Assembly: GCA_036273675.1 (NCBI GenBank) | Contig: DASUHD010000159.1 | Coordinates: 7,018 to 71,017 of the forward strand | Origin: DAHUXT01 sp036273675 | GTDB taxonomy: Bacteria; Chloroflexota; Ktedonobacteria; Ktedonobacterales; JADMIN01 | Direction: 5' to 3' | Length of the DNA: 64,000 nt | Shown here: positions 26,316 to 34,891 of the stretch, one piece after another | How positions within the stretch are numbered: position 1 is the stretch's first letter | How the letters are laid out: every line of letters begins with the position of its first letter | Position numbers and translations under genes: made by a program | The notes under the pieces: model-generated | Database searches by the model: none | Seen by the model: only the letters and a program-made list of their open reading frames with translations | Told to the model about the DNA's origin: nothing

Positions 26316-26816
26316 ATGCCAGAGACACCAGCTAATTCGTCCGCGGGGCAGCCAATCAATCGCTCTGGTGCGGAGCGGCTTGGCGCGCGGGTGTATGCGC
26401 TCGTGCGCGCATGCCCTCCGGGTCGCGTCACCACCTACGGCTGGATCGGCGCCGCGATGGGCTATCCACGCGGCGCGCGCATGGTCGGTTGGTTCATGAA
26501 CAAGGCGCCCCGCTGGGAGAATGTCCCCGCACAGCGTGTCATCAACAGCAAGGGCGAGCTTTCGGGTAGCTGGGCGTTTGGGCAGCGCGGCCGCATGCGC
26601 GAGTTGCTGGAGCAGGAGGGCATCGTCTTTAGCGCTGAAGGCCGGGTGGACCTCAAGCGCTTCGGCTGGGATCCCTCGCGCGACCTGACTGGCGACGAGC
26701 GCGCTGAGATCCTCACCTCCGCCGACAGCGCGCCCGCCGATGTTGACGACGAGCTACTGCGCCTGCTTATGGATGACCCCGCCTCGCCCTTCCGCATCCA
26801 GCCGACGGGCCGCTGA
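26316..26816 (+). CDS. Alkyltransferase-like protein (ATL, MGMT homologue without the active cysteine)
   Basis: The 166-residue protein has the DNA-binding half of O6-alkylguanine-DNA alkyltransferase: V-T-T-Y-G-W-I-G and R-M-V-G-W-F-M. Where the transferase has Pro-Cys-His-Arg-Val, this sequence has P71-A72-Q73-R74-V75. The acceptor cysteine is therefore alanine. ATL proteins of this kind bind alkylated bases and recruit nucleotide excision repair. The start follows GGAGGA. The roughly 60-residue C-terminal extension after the core is longer than in small ATLs. Confidence 0.9.
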   Translation: MPETPANSSAGQPINRSGAERLGARVYALVRACPPGRVTTYGWIGAAMGYPRGARMVGWFMNKAPRWENVPAQRVINSKGELSGSWAFGQRGRMRELLEQEGIVFSAEGRVDLKRFGWDPSRDLTGDERAEILTSADSAPADVDDELLRLLMDDPASPFRIQPTGR

Positions 26817-26869
26817 GCGCTGGCTGTTGGGCAGATGCGAGTTGGATGCGAACAGAAGGAGCATTAGGT

Positions 26870-27394
26870 GTGATCCTCCCGAAAGACCGCGACCCTCGTT
26901 TTGTGACCATCCGTCGTGGTGGCACGCTCACCGATGCGGATCACCACCTCCTCGCCCTGTGGGCGGCGTCATGCGCGGAGCATGTCCTTGGCCTCTTCGA
27001 GTCGGCGCGACCTGAAGACTCACGACCGCGCCAGGCAATCGAACAGGCCCGCGCCTGGGCGCGTGGTGAGGTGACAATGACCCAGGCTCGCGCGGCGGGA
27101 GGCCATGCCATGGGCGCGGCCAGAGACTTGCGTGGGGCGGCACGGTATGCCGCCTACGCTGCTGGCCAGGCTGCGGTCGTAGCACATGTCGCCGCGCATG
27201 AGCTCGGCGCCGCTGCCTATGCGATCAAGGCCGCACGTGCCGCCGCGCCGAAAGAAGCGGGCGAGAGCGTGGAGAGCGCGGGGCGACGCGAGTGCCAGTG
27301 GCAGCGCGACCAGCTCCCGGAGGCGATTCGCGAGCTCGTGCTCGACGACCAGCGATTGCGGAACGACATCTGCTGGTCGGTGTTCGACTGTTGA
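26870..27394 (+). CDS. Imm-5-like putative immunity protein
   Basis: The product (174 aa from GTG 26870, which has AGGAG 8 bases upstream) looks like the Imm-5-like putative immunity protein family. It shows D-P-R-F-V-T-I-R-R-G-G-T-L-T near the start, an Ala-rich helical middle with A-A-R-Y-A-A-Y-A-A-G-Q-A-A, and W-Q-R-D-Q-L-P near residue 145. An ATG at 26846 would add eight residues. Members are often found with polymorphic toxins, but no toxin is present within several kilobases, so its job here is unclear. Confidence 0.7.
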   Translation: MILPKDRDPRFVTIRRGGTLTDADHHLLALWAASCAEHVLGLFESARPEDSRPRQAIEQARAWARGEVTMTQARAAGGHAMGAARDLRGAARYAAYAAGQAAVVAHVAAHELGAAAYAIKAARAAAPKEAGESVESAGRRECQWQRDQLPEAIRELVLDDQRLRNDICWSVFDC

Positions 27395-27466
27395 GAGCGT
27401 ATCTGAATTACCTGGCCGCCGAACAGCGCCTTCCAGCTAACGGGCGCGAGCGCCATCCGACGCGCT

Positions 27467-28276
27467 TCACTCGTCTCGTAGCGCCGCGACGACACTGAGC
27501 ACGGTTAGCCATACGCTGGAGAGCGGGTCGATCAGCTCAAAGTGGCCGACATCGGGCAAGGTGAGCAGCGTGGCCGAATCACCTTTGGCGGCGGCGCGAC
27601 GTACATAGCGCTCGCTCACTTCGAGCGGCAGGTCGGTATCGTCCGTGCCGTGTAGGAGGAACTGCCGAATGTCCAGGGGCAGCAGATCGTAGGGTGAGCC
27701 AGCGGCGTAGCGTTCGGGAAATTCTGTCGGCGAGCCGCCCATCAGCAGGCCCGTCGCGTTGTCGCTTAGTCCGAGCGCCCAGGTGTGACGCAGGTCCACG
27801 GCCCCGGCGAGCGAAACCGCACCGGAGAGTGGCAGCGGGTCCGGCGTGAAGATTGGACTGTCACTGGCGATTTTATGGCGGCCAGCCAGCCAGAATGCCA
27901 GATGCCCCCCGGCGGAATGACCAAGCGAGAGCACATGATTCAGCGCGAGATGGTATTGCGGCGCGAGGACGCGGAGAAAATCGGCGGCGGCAGCCACATC
28001 CAGGAAGGTTCCGGGCCAGCCACCGCCTAGCTCGCCCGTGCGGCGATACTCGATGTTCCAGGTGGCGAAACCAGTTGCGGTCAGCGCGGAGCAGGCGTGG
28101 CCAAAGTGGTTCAGATCGTAGCGGGCGCGCCAGTAACCGCCGTGAATGCCAATCACGACGGGATGTGGCCCTTCGCCAGCGGGCAGGCGCAAATCGCCGA
28201 AGTGCTGCGGCTCCGGGCCATAGGCAATGCGCTGGCCCAGATCGGGCAGCTCGCGCTCAAGAATGTCCTCGCTCAC
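27467..28276 (-). CDS. Alpha/beta hydrolase (esterase / arylformamidase-like)
   Basis: A 269-residue alpha/beta hydrolase. The oxyanion-hole motif H-G-G-Y-W near residue 45 and nucleophile elbow G-H-S-A-G-G near residue 120 resemble kynurenine formamidase-like and BD-FAE esterases. A late H-F-E-L-I-D segment supplies the catalytic His. The GTG start is preceded by GGAGG. No tryptophan-breakdown genes are nearby, so a general esterase is as likely as a formamidase. Confidence 0.82.
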   Translation of the reverse strand: MSEDILERELPDLGQRIAYGPEPQHFGDLRLPAGEGPHPVVIGIHGGYWRARYDLNHFGHACSALTATGFATWNIEYRRTGELGGGWPGTFLDVAAAADFLRVLAPQYHLALNHVLSLGHSAGGHLAFWLAGRHKIASDSPIFTPDPLPLSGAVSLAGAVDLRHTWALGLSDNATGLLMGGSPTEFPERYAAGSPYDLLPLDIRQFLLHGTDDTDLPLEVSERYVRRAAAKGDSATLLTLPDVGHFELIDPLSSVWLTVLSVVAALRDE

Positions 28277-28319
28277 AGCGCCTCCATGGTTTGACTACAT
28301 GCTTTTGCTACGGACGCGC

Positions 28320-30263
28320 TCAGGCGGACGGATCGCCCGGCGCCACGTGCAGTGTGCGCTCGCGCTCGTATGTGACCATCCCTGGCCCGCCGCCTTTCAT
28401 GTGACGGACGTAGCGTTGCTCCGTATAGTCCACCGGCACGCTCCCCGCCAGCCGCGACTGGCTGTAGTACGCCGCAAGCGACGCCGCTTCTCGCAGCGTC
28501 GCTTCGGAGAAGGGCCTGCCGCCATTGCGGATAATGACATGCGCGCCAGGCACGCCACGGGCATGGAGCCAGGTATCGTTCGCGCTCGCCTGATGGAAGG
28601 TGACCTCTTCATTCTGGCGGCTGTTCTTGCCCACCAGCAGCGCCATGCCATCGGACGACTCGCGCCGGAGCGGCGTCCCGCCTTCGGGTCGGCGCGGCGG
28701 TTGGGCGGGCTTGCCAGTCTTAGTTCCTTTGCCGCCCTTCGCCCACTTGGGTTGCTTGGGCGTCTTCGCGGGCTTCTGCGCGCGTTTCTCCGCCGCGCCG
28801 CGCAGATAGCCAGCCTCCACCACCTCAGCACGCACCAGCGCAATCTCGGCGGGCGTCTCGGCCAGCGCCAGATCGGTCAGCAACTGGTCCACGCGCGCCA
28901 GTTCCAGCTGGTTCGCCTCAATTTGTGGAGGGATGAGCGAAGTGGCCCGTTGGAGCTTGTGATAGCGCGCGTAGCGGCGGTTGGCGTTCTCGATGGCAGT
29001 GAAGCGTGGATCGAGCGTGAGCGTGCGGGTAGTCCCCTCGCCGAAGGGATTCTCCAGTGTCATGCTGGTCTGCCCGCGCGCGATCTCCGCCTGGAAGGCG
29101 AGCAGCAGATCGGCCTCCTCACGGAGCGTCTGCGCCTCATCAATTGCCGCCAGCTCGCCGCGAAGCGCCTCATCTTTGCGGGCGCAACGGTCGCGGATCG
29201 TCTGCAACAGGTGGCGCAGATCGCGTTTGGCGCTCTCCACCGCGACCCGCCACTCGGCGTCATGGAAGAACGTAGCCAGCATCTCGTTGGCGCTGGCGCA
29301 CGCCCGTAGCGACGCGTCGCCATACTGGCGTGGCAGGTAGACCGCGAAGGCCGTCGGTATCTCGCTGGACTCATCGCCATAGACGAGCGTTGGCTCCCAG
29401 GCGGCTGTCTCGGGTAGCTCGGCCAGCGTGCGCGCCTCGGCAGCGATTTGCCCCCAGGGCAGGTCGGCGGCCAGTGGCTCGTCGGGCGAGGCTAGCGCAC
29501 GTGCGGCGATCTCTCGGCCAAGTTCACGGCTAAATCCCTCGACCTGAGATGCCAGCAGGCTGGCGACTGTCGGCGCCTCACGTCTGCCACGGCGGCTTTT
29601 ACGCCGTGCGGCTCTGGGTTCGTTTGCTGTAGCTTCTGTGGTCTGTTCAGCCAGCGCCGCCGCCAGCATCGCCCGCGCCGCGTCCGATAAATCGCTCGCA
29701 GACAAGGACTCGCCGCGCAGTCGTGGCAGCGTCTCGCCCCGGATGGTACGTGTCTGTGGTGGAGGATAGCGATAGGGCGCATGCGGCACGATAGCGCGAT
29801 ACAGGTTGACTTCCGCGCTGACCGGGTGGAGCGCGCCGAGAATGACACCATCGTCGCCGCGCAGAATCAGGTTGCTGAGCCGTCCCATGATTTCCGCGAC
29901 CAGCCAAGCCGTTGCGACGCCATCCGCAGCAGATGGGCCGCGACCAAAGCCGATCTCGACGATGCGCTCCCAGCGCGGCTGGCGAACGGCGACGATACGC
30001 GCGCCCTCCAGATGTTTGCGCAGCAGCATAACGAACGCAGGCGGCTCGATCACGAGTTTGCGCGGCTTCTGGCTGATCAGATGGAGGCGCGCCAGCTGCG
30101 GATGGGCGGTGGCGAGGAGCCAGCGGTTGCGCCCGTTGCCATAGCATTGGAGCGCGATGGCATGCGGGGTCGGCTGAATAACATCGTCGATGCGCGCGCC
30201 GTGTAGCTCCGTCAGCAGCTCACCAGCCACCGCCGCCAATGTCAACGCATCCACCGCAGGCAT
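28320..30263 (-). CDS. rqcH: NFACT family protein RqcH (Rqc2/FbpA homologue)
   Basis: The 647-residue protein has the NFACT layout: NFACT-N domain (about 1-240), helix-hairpin-helix and coiled-coil middle (about 250-470), and an NFACT-R domain near the end with D-T-W-L-H-A-R-G-V-P-G-A-H-V. RqcH binds stalled large ribosomal subunits and adds alanine tails for degradation. Where well-studied RqcH has an Asp-Arg pair in the N domain, this protein has W-E-R-I-V-E-I near residue 97, a conservative Glu. A Lys/Gly/Pro-rich insert lies around residues 500-530. The name fibronectin-binding protein is also used for the family. Confidence 0.9.
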   Translation of the reverse strand: MPAVDALTLAAVAGELLTELHGARIDDVIQPTPHAIALQCYGNGRNRWLLATAHPQLARLHLISQKPRKLVIEPPAFVMLLRKHLEGARIVAVRQPRWERIVEIGFGRGPSAADGVATAWLVAEIMGRLSNLILRGDDGVILGALHPVSAEVNLYRAIVPHAPYRYPPPQTRTIRGETLPRLRGESLSASDLSDAARAMLAAALAEQTTEATANEPRAARRKSRRGRREAPTVASLLASQVEGFSRELGREIAARALASPDEPLAADLPWGQIAAEARTLAELPETAAWEPTLVYGDESSEIPTAFAVYLPRQYGDASLRACASANEMLATFFHDAEWRVAVESAKRDLRHLLQTIRDRCARKDEALRGELAAIDEAQTLREEADLLLAFQAEIARGQTSMTLENPFGEGTTRTLTLDPRFTAIENANRRYARYHKLQRATSLIPPQIEANQLELARVDQLLTDLALAETPAEIALVRAEVVEAGYLRGAAEKRAQKPAKTPKQPKWAKGGKGTKTGKPAQPPRRPEGGTPLRRESSDGMALLVGKNSRQNEEVTFHQASANDTWLHARGVPGAHVIIRNGGRPFSEATLREAASLAAYYSQSRLAGSVPVDYTEQRYVRHMKGGGPGMVTYERERTLHVAPGDPSA

Positions 30264-30365
30264 GGTATCATCTTTCTAACAGGATAGTGTATCGTCGCCA
30301 ACTTTCTGCCCACGCTCCGGTCCCGGCGAAGTGAGCACGGCAGGAGAGCGTCTCGGCGGCGACTC

Positions 30366-30374
30366 AGTATAGCA
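30366..30374 (-). promoter_or_regulatory. Extended -10 promoter of rqcH
   Basis: The minus strand reads TGC-TATACT, about 103 bases before the rqcH start. No good -35 is seen at 16-18 bases. The same nine-base string recurs upstream of gpmI and of the lipoprotein gene. Confidence 0.45.
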
Positions 30375-30404
30375 CGCACCGAACTGGCGGTGGAGCGCAA
30401 AAAT

Positions 30405-31085
30405 ATGTCAGATCGAGATAGCGGGCCAAATCTCTCGTCTCCTGGTACGTACAGGATCGGATCGGATGGAGTGATGATGACGCCTCCGGGCGCGCTGACG
30501 CCCTTGCTGGTTGTCTTTTCTGGCCCGTCAGGTGTGGGCAAGACCACCGTCACTAATGAAATGGTGCGGCAGGGATGGAACGGCCATATTGTCGTCACCG
30601 CGACCACGCGCCGCCCACGGCCCGGCGAGGTTGATGGCGCGGACTACCACTTCCGTTCCCAGCACGAGTTTCAACGGATGTTGGAGCACGGCGAACTCCT
30701 GGAACATGCGGAGGTCCATGGCAATTGGTATGGCGTCCCGGCAACTCCTGTGCGCGAGAAGCTGGCGCAGGGCATTGATGTGCTGCTGACGATTGATACG
30801 CAGGGAGCGCGGACGATACGGGCGCGCACCCAGGGCGCCATCTTCGTCTTTCTGGCGCCACGCTCGTTGGATGAGCTGGTGGAGCGCCTGAACGTGCGCG
30901 GCACCGACACCCCCGAGCAGCGCACATTGCGGATGCTGAACGCCGAACGCGAGATGGCGGAGCTAGAGAAATACGACTACGTCATCGTCAACCAGCAGGA
31001 TCGCCTGGCCGAGTCAATCGAACAGCTACGCGCGATTCTGCGTGCGGAACATTGCCGCGTACATCCACACCGGCCTATTGTCTAA
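30405..31085 (+). CDS. gmk: Guanylate kinase
   Basis: Guanylate kinase phosphorylates GMP to GDP. The 226-residue product has Walker A G-P-S-G-V-G-K-T near residue 44, the GMP-binding T-T-R-R-P-R-P-G-E near 72, and D-Y-H-F. It carries about 30 more N-terminal residues than usual. ATG 30405 has GGAG nine bases upstream; ATG 30477, with GGAG five bases upstream, would give a normal-length enzyme and is an alternative. The gene diverges from rqcH and precedes glpX. Confidence 0.93.
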   Translation: MSDRDSGPNLSSPGTYRIGSDGVMMTPPGALTPLLVVFSGPSGVGKTTVTNEMVRQGWNGHIVVTATTRRPRPGEVDGADYHFRSQHEFQRMLEHGELLEHAEVHGNWYGVPATPVREKLAQGIDVLLTIDTQGARTIRARTQGAIFVFLAPRSLDELVERLNVRGTDTPEQRTLRMLNAEREMAELEKYDYVIVNQQDRLAESIEQLRAILRAEHCRVHPHRPIV

Positions 31086-31120
31086 GTCCGGAGCTAGTAC
31101 GGAACGATGGGACATTCTAG

Positions 31121-31126
31121 TATGAT
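31121..31126 (+). promoter_or_regulatory. Possible -10 box of glpX
   Basis: TATGAT lies 64 bases before the glpX GTG, in the short gap after gmk. The -35 region is poor, so support is weak. Confidence 0.3.
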
Positions 31127-31189
31127 CGCATAGTCCGGCGCTCGATGGCGCGCGCCGGTGGCGATAGAGACCATATGGGAGGACACAGC

Positions 31190-32176
31190 GTGACAAGTGA
31201 CAGATTCCAGCGGGCGGGAACACGCGAGCGCAATCTTGGCCTGGAATTGGTGCGTGTCACCGAGGCGGCGGCGTTTGCGGCCTCGGCATTTCTGGGCCGT
31301 GGCGACAAGGAAGCGGTCGATCAGGCAGCGGTAGACGCCATGCGTAACGCCATCGAGGGCGTGGATATGCATGGCGTCGTGGTGATAGGTGAGGGCGAGA
31401 AAGACGAAGCGCCGATGCTCTATGTCGGCGAAGAGGTCGGCAATGGCCTGCCGCCGGAGGTGGATGTCGCGGTTGACCCGGTAGATGGCACGCGCCTGAC
31501 CGCGCTGGGGCTACCCGGCGCGATAGCGGTAGTGGCGACGGCGAAGCGCGGCACGATGTTCCAGGCGCCCCCCGGCGTCTACTACATGGAGAAGCTGGCC
31601 GTCGGGCGCGACGCCGCCCATGTGATCGATCTGGAAGCGCCGATTAGTGAGAACCTGAATCGTATCGCCGTCGCGCGTGGTGTGCCAGTTGGCGATGTCA
31701 CGGTAACGGTGCTCGACCGTACGCGCCATGGCGACATCATCCAGGCAGTTCGCGAGGTGGGGGCGCGGGTGAAGCTCATCCCGGATGGCGATGTGGCGGC
31801 GGCGCTCCAGGCGGCGATGGAGGAATATCACGCCGCGGATGTCTATATGGGCATTGGCGGGGCGCCTGAGGCGGTGCTGGCGGCGGCGGCGATCAAATGC
31901 GTTGGCGGGGAGATGCTCTGCCGAATCTGGCCGCGGACCGAGGACGAGCGCAACCAGCTGAAGGCCGACGGTGTGGATCTCGCGCGCATCTATAACGTCA
32001 ACGAGCTGATTACCTCCGATGATGTCTCGTTTGCCGCGACGGGCATCACCACCGGTGACCTGCTGCGGGGCGTCGAGGTGGGCCACCACAACGCGCGCAC
32101 CCATTCGGTGATGATGCGCGCCCGCACCGGCACGATTCGCTACATCACAGCGGTGCATCGCTGGAATCGCGGATAA
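31190..32176 (+). CDS. glpX: Class II fructose-1,6-bisphosphatase GlpX
   Basis: GlpX removes the 1-phosphate from fructose 1,6-bisphosphate in gluconeogenesis. The 328-residue protein shows V-V-I-G-E-G-E-K-D-E-A-P-M-L-Y near residue 67 and the metal-binding D-P-V-D-G-T-R near 98, followed by G-L-P-G-A. The chosen GTG start has GGAGG seven bases upstream. It is close behind gmk but has its own possible -10 box. Confidence 0.95.
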   Translation: MTSDRFQRAGTRERNLGLELVRVTEAAAFAASAFLGRGDKEAVDQAAVDAMRNAIEGVDMHGVVVIGEGEKDEAPMLYVGEEVGNGLPPEVDVAVDPVDGTRLTALGLPGAIAVVATAKRGTMFQAPPGVYYMEKLAVGRDAAHVIDLEAPISENLNRIAVARGVPVGDVTVTVLDRTRHGDIIQAVREVGARVKLIPDGDVAAALQAAMEEYHAADVYMGIGGAPEAVLAAAAIKCVGGEMLCRIWPRTEDERNQLKADGVDLARIYNVNELITSDDVSFAATGITTGDLLRGVEVGHHNARTHSVMMRARTGTIRYITAVHRWNRG

Positions 32177-32194
32177 AAGCGACCTCACCCCTAT

Positions 32195-32217
32195 CCCCTC
32201 TCCTAGAAGGAGAGGGG
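32195..32217. terminator. Hairpin between glpX and the nitroreductase gene
   Basis: CCCCTCTCC and GGAGAGGGG form a perfect 9-bp stem with loop TAGAA between two convergent genes. The preceding CCTCACCCCTATCCCC makes it look like a widely dispersed C-rich intergenic repeat. It lacks a T-run but may work in both directions. Confidence 0.6.
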
Positions 32218-32224
32218 AGCCAGA

Positions 32225-32830
32225 TTACCAGCCGTTGTGGTGCATCAACGTTTCAGTCGGTCGTCGCCTTCTGCGCGCGGAGGATGCGGTCAGCGCGAGT
32301 GGGTCGGTCGCCGCCGGATAGCCGAGGGCGATGACCCCGATGGGCTTGAATTCCTCTGGGACGCTAAATCGTTCGAGCAGCGCCTTCTCGCCGGAGGAGA
32401 TACCGAAGAACCAGGCGGCAAGCCCCTCATCAATCGCCGCGAGCAGCATTAGCATGGACGCCATGCCAGCGTCGATATCCCAATACGGCACGGGCCAGTT
32501 GTCCGCATCCTCCAGCCCAAAGCCAGCCTTATCGGGCTGTGAGTAGCGGTCGAGATAGGCTCGACGATTCGAGAGCGGCAGGACGAGCACCGGCGGAAGC
32601 GTCGAGCGCATCTCGTCGGGGATGGGATCCTTCGGGTCGTCGGTGAGCGTCCAGAAGTCCGCTAACGCCTCGGGGCTGTCGAGCACGAGATATTCGTTGC
32701 CCTGGGTGAAGCCAGCCGAGGGGGCATAACGCACCGTGACCAGTACGCGGTTTAGCGTCTCGTTGGGAATGGGTCGCTGCTCATAGGCGCGCACGGACTT
32801 GCGGTGTTTGAGAATCTCACGAAACTCCAT
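32225..32830 (-). CDS. Nitroreductase family protein
   Basis: The product is a 201-residue FMN-dependent nitroreductase-like protein. It starts M-E-F-R-E-I-L-K-H-R-K-S-V-R-A-Y, the typical FMN-binding start of the family, and has A-P-S-A-G-F-T-Q-G-N near residue 37. G-V-I-A-L-G-Y-P near residue 170 is the late family motif. GGAGGG eight bases from ATG 32830 sets the start. The substrate is not predictable. Confidence 0.87.
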   Translation of the reverse strand: MEFREILKHRKSVRAYEQRPIPNETLNRVLVTVRYAPSAGFTQGNEYLVLDSPEALADFWTLTDDPKDPIPDEMRSTLPPVLVLPLSNRRAYLDRYSQPDKAGFGLEDADNWPVPYWDIDAGMASMLMLLAAIDEGLAAWFFGISSGEKALLERFSVPEEFKPIGVIALGYPAATDPLALTASSARRRRRPTETLMHHNGW

Positions 32831-32854
32831 GGAAACGCCCTCCAACTACCAGTC

Positions 32855-33694
32855 TTATTCCCCGCCGATGATGCCTGAGAAGGTCGTTACCTCTAGGCCA
32901 GACTCGCGCAACTGAGTGATATAGGGATTGATGCCCACGCTATCGCCCGCGATGTGGCCCATCACCAGGATATTGCCCCGCACGCCTTCGCTGGCCAGCC
33001 GTTGGGCGTCTTCCAGTGGGAAGTGGATGCAGCAAATAGTATCGACGCCGTGCGTCAGATAGGCGCGGGCGATGGGATAGCCGCCATTGGTATAGGCGCC
33101 GTGCGAGACGACGACCTTTCCGGCGGGCGCATCCCAGTCGCCGAGCGGGTTCTGCATCTGCGTGCGCGCCGCCGCGTATTCGGGAAGCCGCATCAGCGCG
33201 TCGCGCACGTCGGCCACCGTCGAGTCGGGCTGACGCGCGAGCCGCTCATCCACGGTGCGCTGCATGATGCGCCTGCCGACCTCGTCTAGAGGCGAGTGGA
33301 TATTGAGGAAGGGTATCTCCAGCAGCCGCGCCACCGAGGCGGCATGATCGTAGTTCTCGCGCTGTGACGCCGCCTTGAAGCCCTCGATCCGCGCCGCGAC
33401 CGCATCTTCCGCCACCTCTCGCGGGACGCCAGCAGCTACCATCTGGCCGACATGCAGGTGATAGACATCCCAGAACGGGCCAGCGTAGCCCGCCGGATGG
33501 TGCGCGATGACCGCGTGATAGCCAAGCTGGCGCGCCATGAACAGCTCCGCCGCACCCACGTCGATGCCCATCAGGGCATGGCCGATGCGCGTGCCGGGAT
33601 AATAGATCGCGCAGTCGCCGGGAATGGCGTCTTTGTCCCAGCCTGCCATCTCGATAGCAATCTGCATCAGGCGCTCGGTGGTCACGGCTGCCAT
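32855..33694 (-). CDS. NIF3-like protein (DUF34 family)
   Basis: The 279-residue protein resembles the NIF3/DUF34 metal-binding family. Near residue 66 it has V-I-A-H-H-P-A-G, a His pair of the type that binds a dinuclear metal centre, and a C-terminal G-N-I-L-V-M-G-H-I-A-G-D-S-V-G segment that matches the closing motif of the fold. The family is linked to metal insertion or metabolite repair, but the reaction is unsettled. It belongs to a run of five minus-strand genes with short gaps. Confidence 0.65.
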   Translation of the reverse strand: MAAVTTERLMQIAIEMAGWDKDAIPGDCAIYYPGTRIGHALMGIDVGAAELFMARQLGYHAVIAHHPAGYAGPFWDVYHLHVGQMVAAGVPREVAEDAVAARIEGFKAASQRENYDHAASVARLLEIPFLNIHSPLDEVGRRIMQRTVDERLARQPDSTVADVRDALMRLPEYAAARTQMQNPLGDWDAPAGKVVVSHGAYTNGGYPIARAYLTHGVDTICCIHFPLEDAQRLASEGVRGNILVMGHIAGDSVGINPYITQLRESGLEVTTFSGIIGGE

Positions 33695-33718
33695 CGCTAT
33701 CCCCCGCTCACTTCGCTG

Positions 33719-34195
33719 TCACGATAGTTCGATTTCCAGTCCGCGCTCAGGAACGACGAAGCCCATGCTCAGGTAGAGTGGTCGCCCCATGCTGGAACTG
33801 CTAAGCAGGAGCTTGCCGATGTGTAGCTCACGCGCCTGGGCCACAAGCATCTCCATCAGTGTCCGCGCTAGCCCCAACCGCCGGTAATCGGGATGTGTGT
33901 AGACGCTGGAGACGTAGCCCCGACGGCGGTGCAGATCTTCAATATTTGGTGGCATCGGCCACCAGATGAGCACTGTGCAGGCGACCGGCTGCCCATCCGC
34001 TTCGGCGAGCCACGCCTGGTAACGCCCTTGCGCCAGGTCATCGCGCACTGACTCGCAATATGCCGCGATATAGTCCTCGCGAGTGGCATTGCCCTCCTGG
34101 TACTCGGTTGACATCTGCCAGCGAAGCTCCGCCAGCGCCTCGATATCCGCCAATGTCGCCGCGCGGCAACGAGTCTCGCCTTTTCCGTCTGCCAT
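33719..34195 (-). CDS. GNAT family N-acetyltransferase
   Basis: A 158-residue GNAT acetyltransferase. The acetyl-CoA-binding region is V-S-S-V-Y-T-H-P-D-Y-R-R-L-G-L-A-R-T-L near residue 100, with the R-x-x-G-x-A pattern. Near the C-terminus, L-L-L-S-S-S-S-M-G-R-P-L-Y is typical of the fold's last strand. GGAG precedes the ATG by nine bases. The substrate is unknown. Confidence 0.85.
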   Translation of the reverse strand: MADGKGETRCRAATLADIEALAELRWQMSTEYQEGNATREDYIAAYCESVRDDLAQGRYQAWLAEADGQPVACTVLIWWPMPPNIEDLHRRRGYVSSVYTHPDYRRLGLARTLMEMLVAQARELHIGKLLLSSSSMGRPLYLSMGFVVPERGLEIELS

Positions 34196-34231
34196 GAACG
34201 TCTACTCCACGATGATTGCATGGTTTGCGGG

Positions 34232-34843
34232 TTATATGGCCTCGCGCTCGTCCTCTACCGAGGGGAGCGGCGGCACAGCATATCCCCGCCGAGACAACAT
34301 CTCCTCAAACCATAGCACGGGTTCAGGGTTCTTCGAGGGCGTGTCGTTGTCGCAACGGAAGAACTGGACGAAGAGCAGCCAGTTGTCGCCCAGCCTTTCG
34401 AGCAGCGTGTCCAGCCGCGCCTGCGCCTGCTGGGCATCGTGCGTGTAGTGCCAGCGGTTCCAAAGATGGATGCCCTCATCGTGTAACTCGATAATGCTGA
34501 GCACGCGCTCATCGGAGATATAGGTCTCGGCGAAGCGACGAGCGCGGGCAGCATGGTGATTCTCACCGCGACGTGGCAACTCGGGGTCCACGCGAAACTT
34601 GAGGCTGTCGTGTGTCAGTGTAATCAGCCGCAGATCGCGACGGTCGTCGGACGAGAGCGCGTAACGCTCGACGTTTGCCAGCACGTCGGCGATGTGATAC
34701 ATCACCTTGCCCTCGCCGTGGCCGGGGCGCGGCCAGCCCCAGGCGATGCCTCGCCGCCAGATGGGATCGGCGGCGATGGCGCGTTCGAGCGGTGTTTCCA
34801 GTGTAAATGGCAATGGCATAGATTGGTTGGATTGCGTGGTCAA
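34232..34843 (-). CDS. HD domain phosphohydrolase-like protein
   Basis: This 203-residue protein appears to be an HD-superfamily hydrolase. The metal-binding set is G-K-V-M-Y-H-I-A-D-V near residue 46, L-T-H-D-S-L-K near 76, H-H near 95 and E-L-H-D-E-G near 118. The start is a TTG with AAAGGT upstream; an ATG eight codons later has no visible ribosome-binding site. Function is probably nucleotide or phosphate-ester hydrolysis; the substrate is unknown. Confidence 0.72.
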   Translation of the reverse strand: MTTQSNQSMPLPFTLETPLERAIAADPIWRRGIAWGWPRPGHGEGKVMYHIADVLANVERYALSSDDRRDLRLITLTHDSLKFRVDPELPRRGENHHAARARRFAETYISDERVLSIIELHDEGIHLWNRWHYTHDAQQAQARLDTLLERLGDNWLLFVQFFRCDNDTPSKNPEPVLWFEEMLSRRGYAVPPLPSVEDEREAI

Positions 34844-34891
34844 AACAGCGACCTTTGATTTCTAAACGGGCGGGAAGCATCCTGCTATGGA

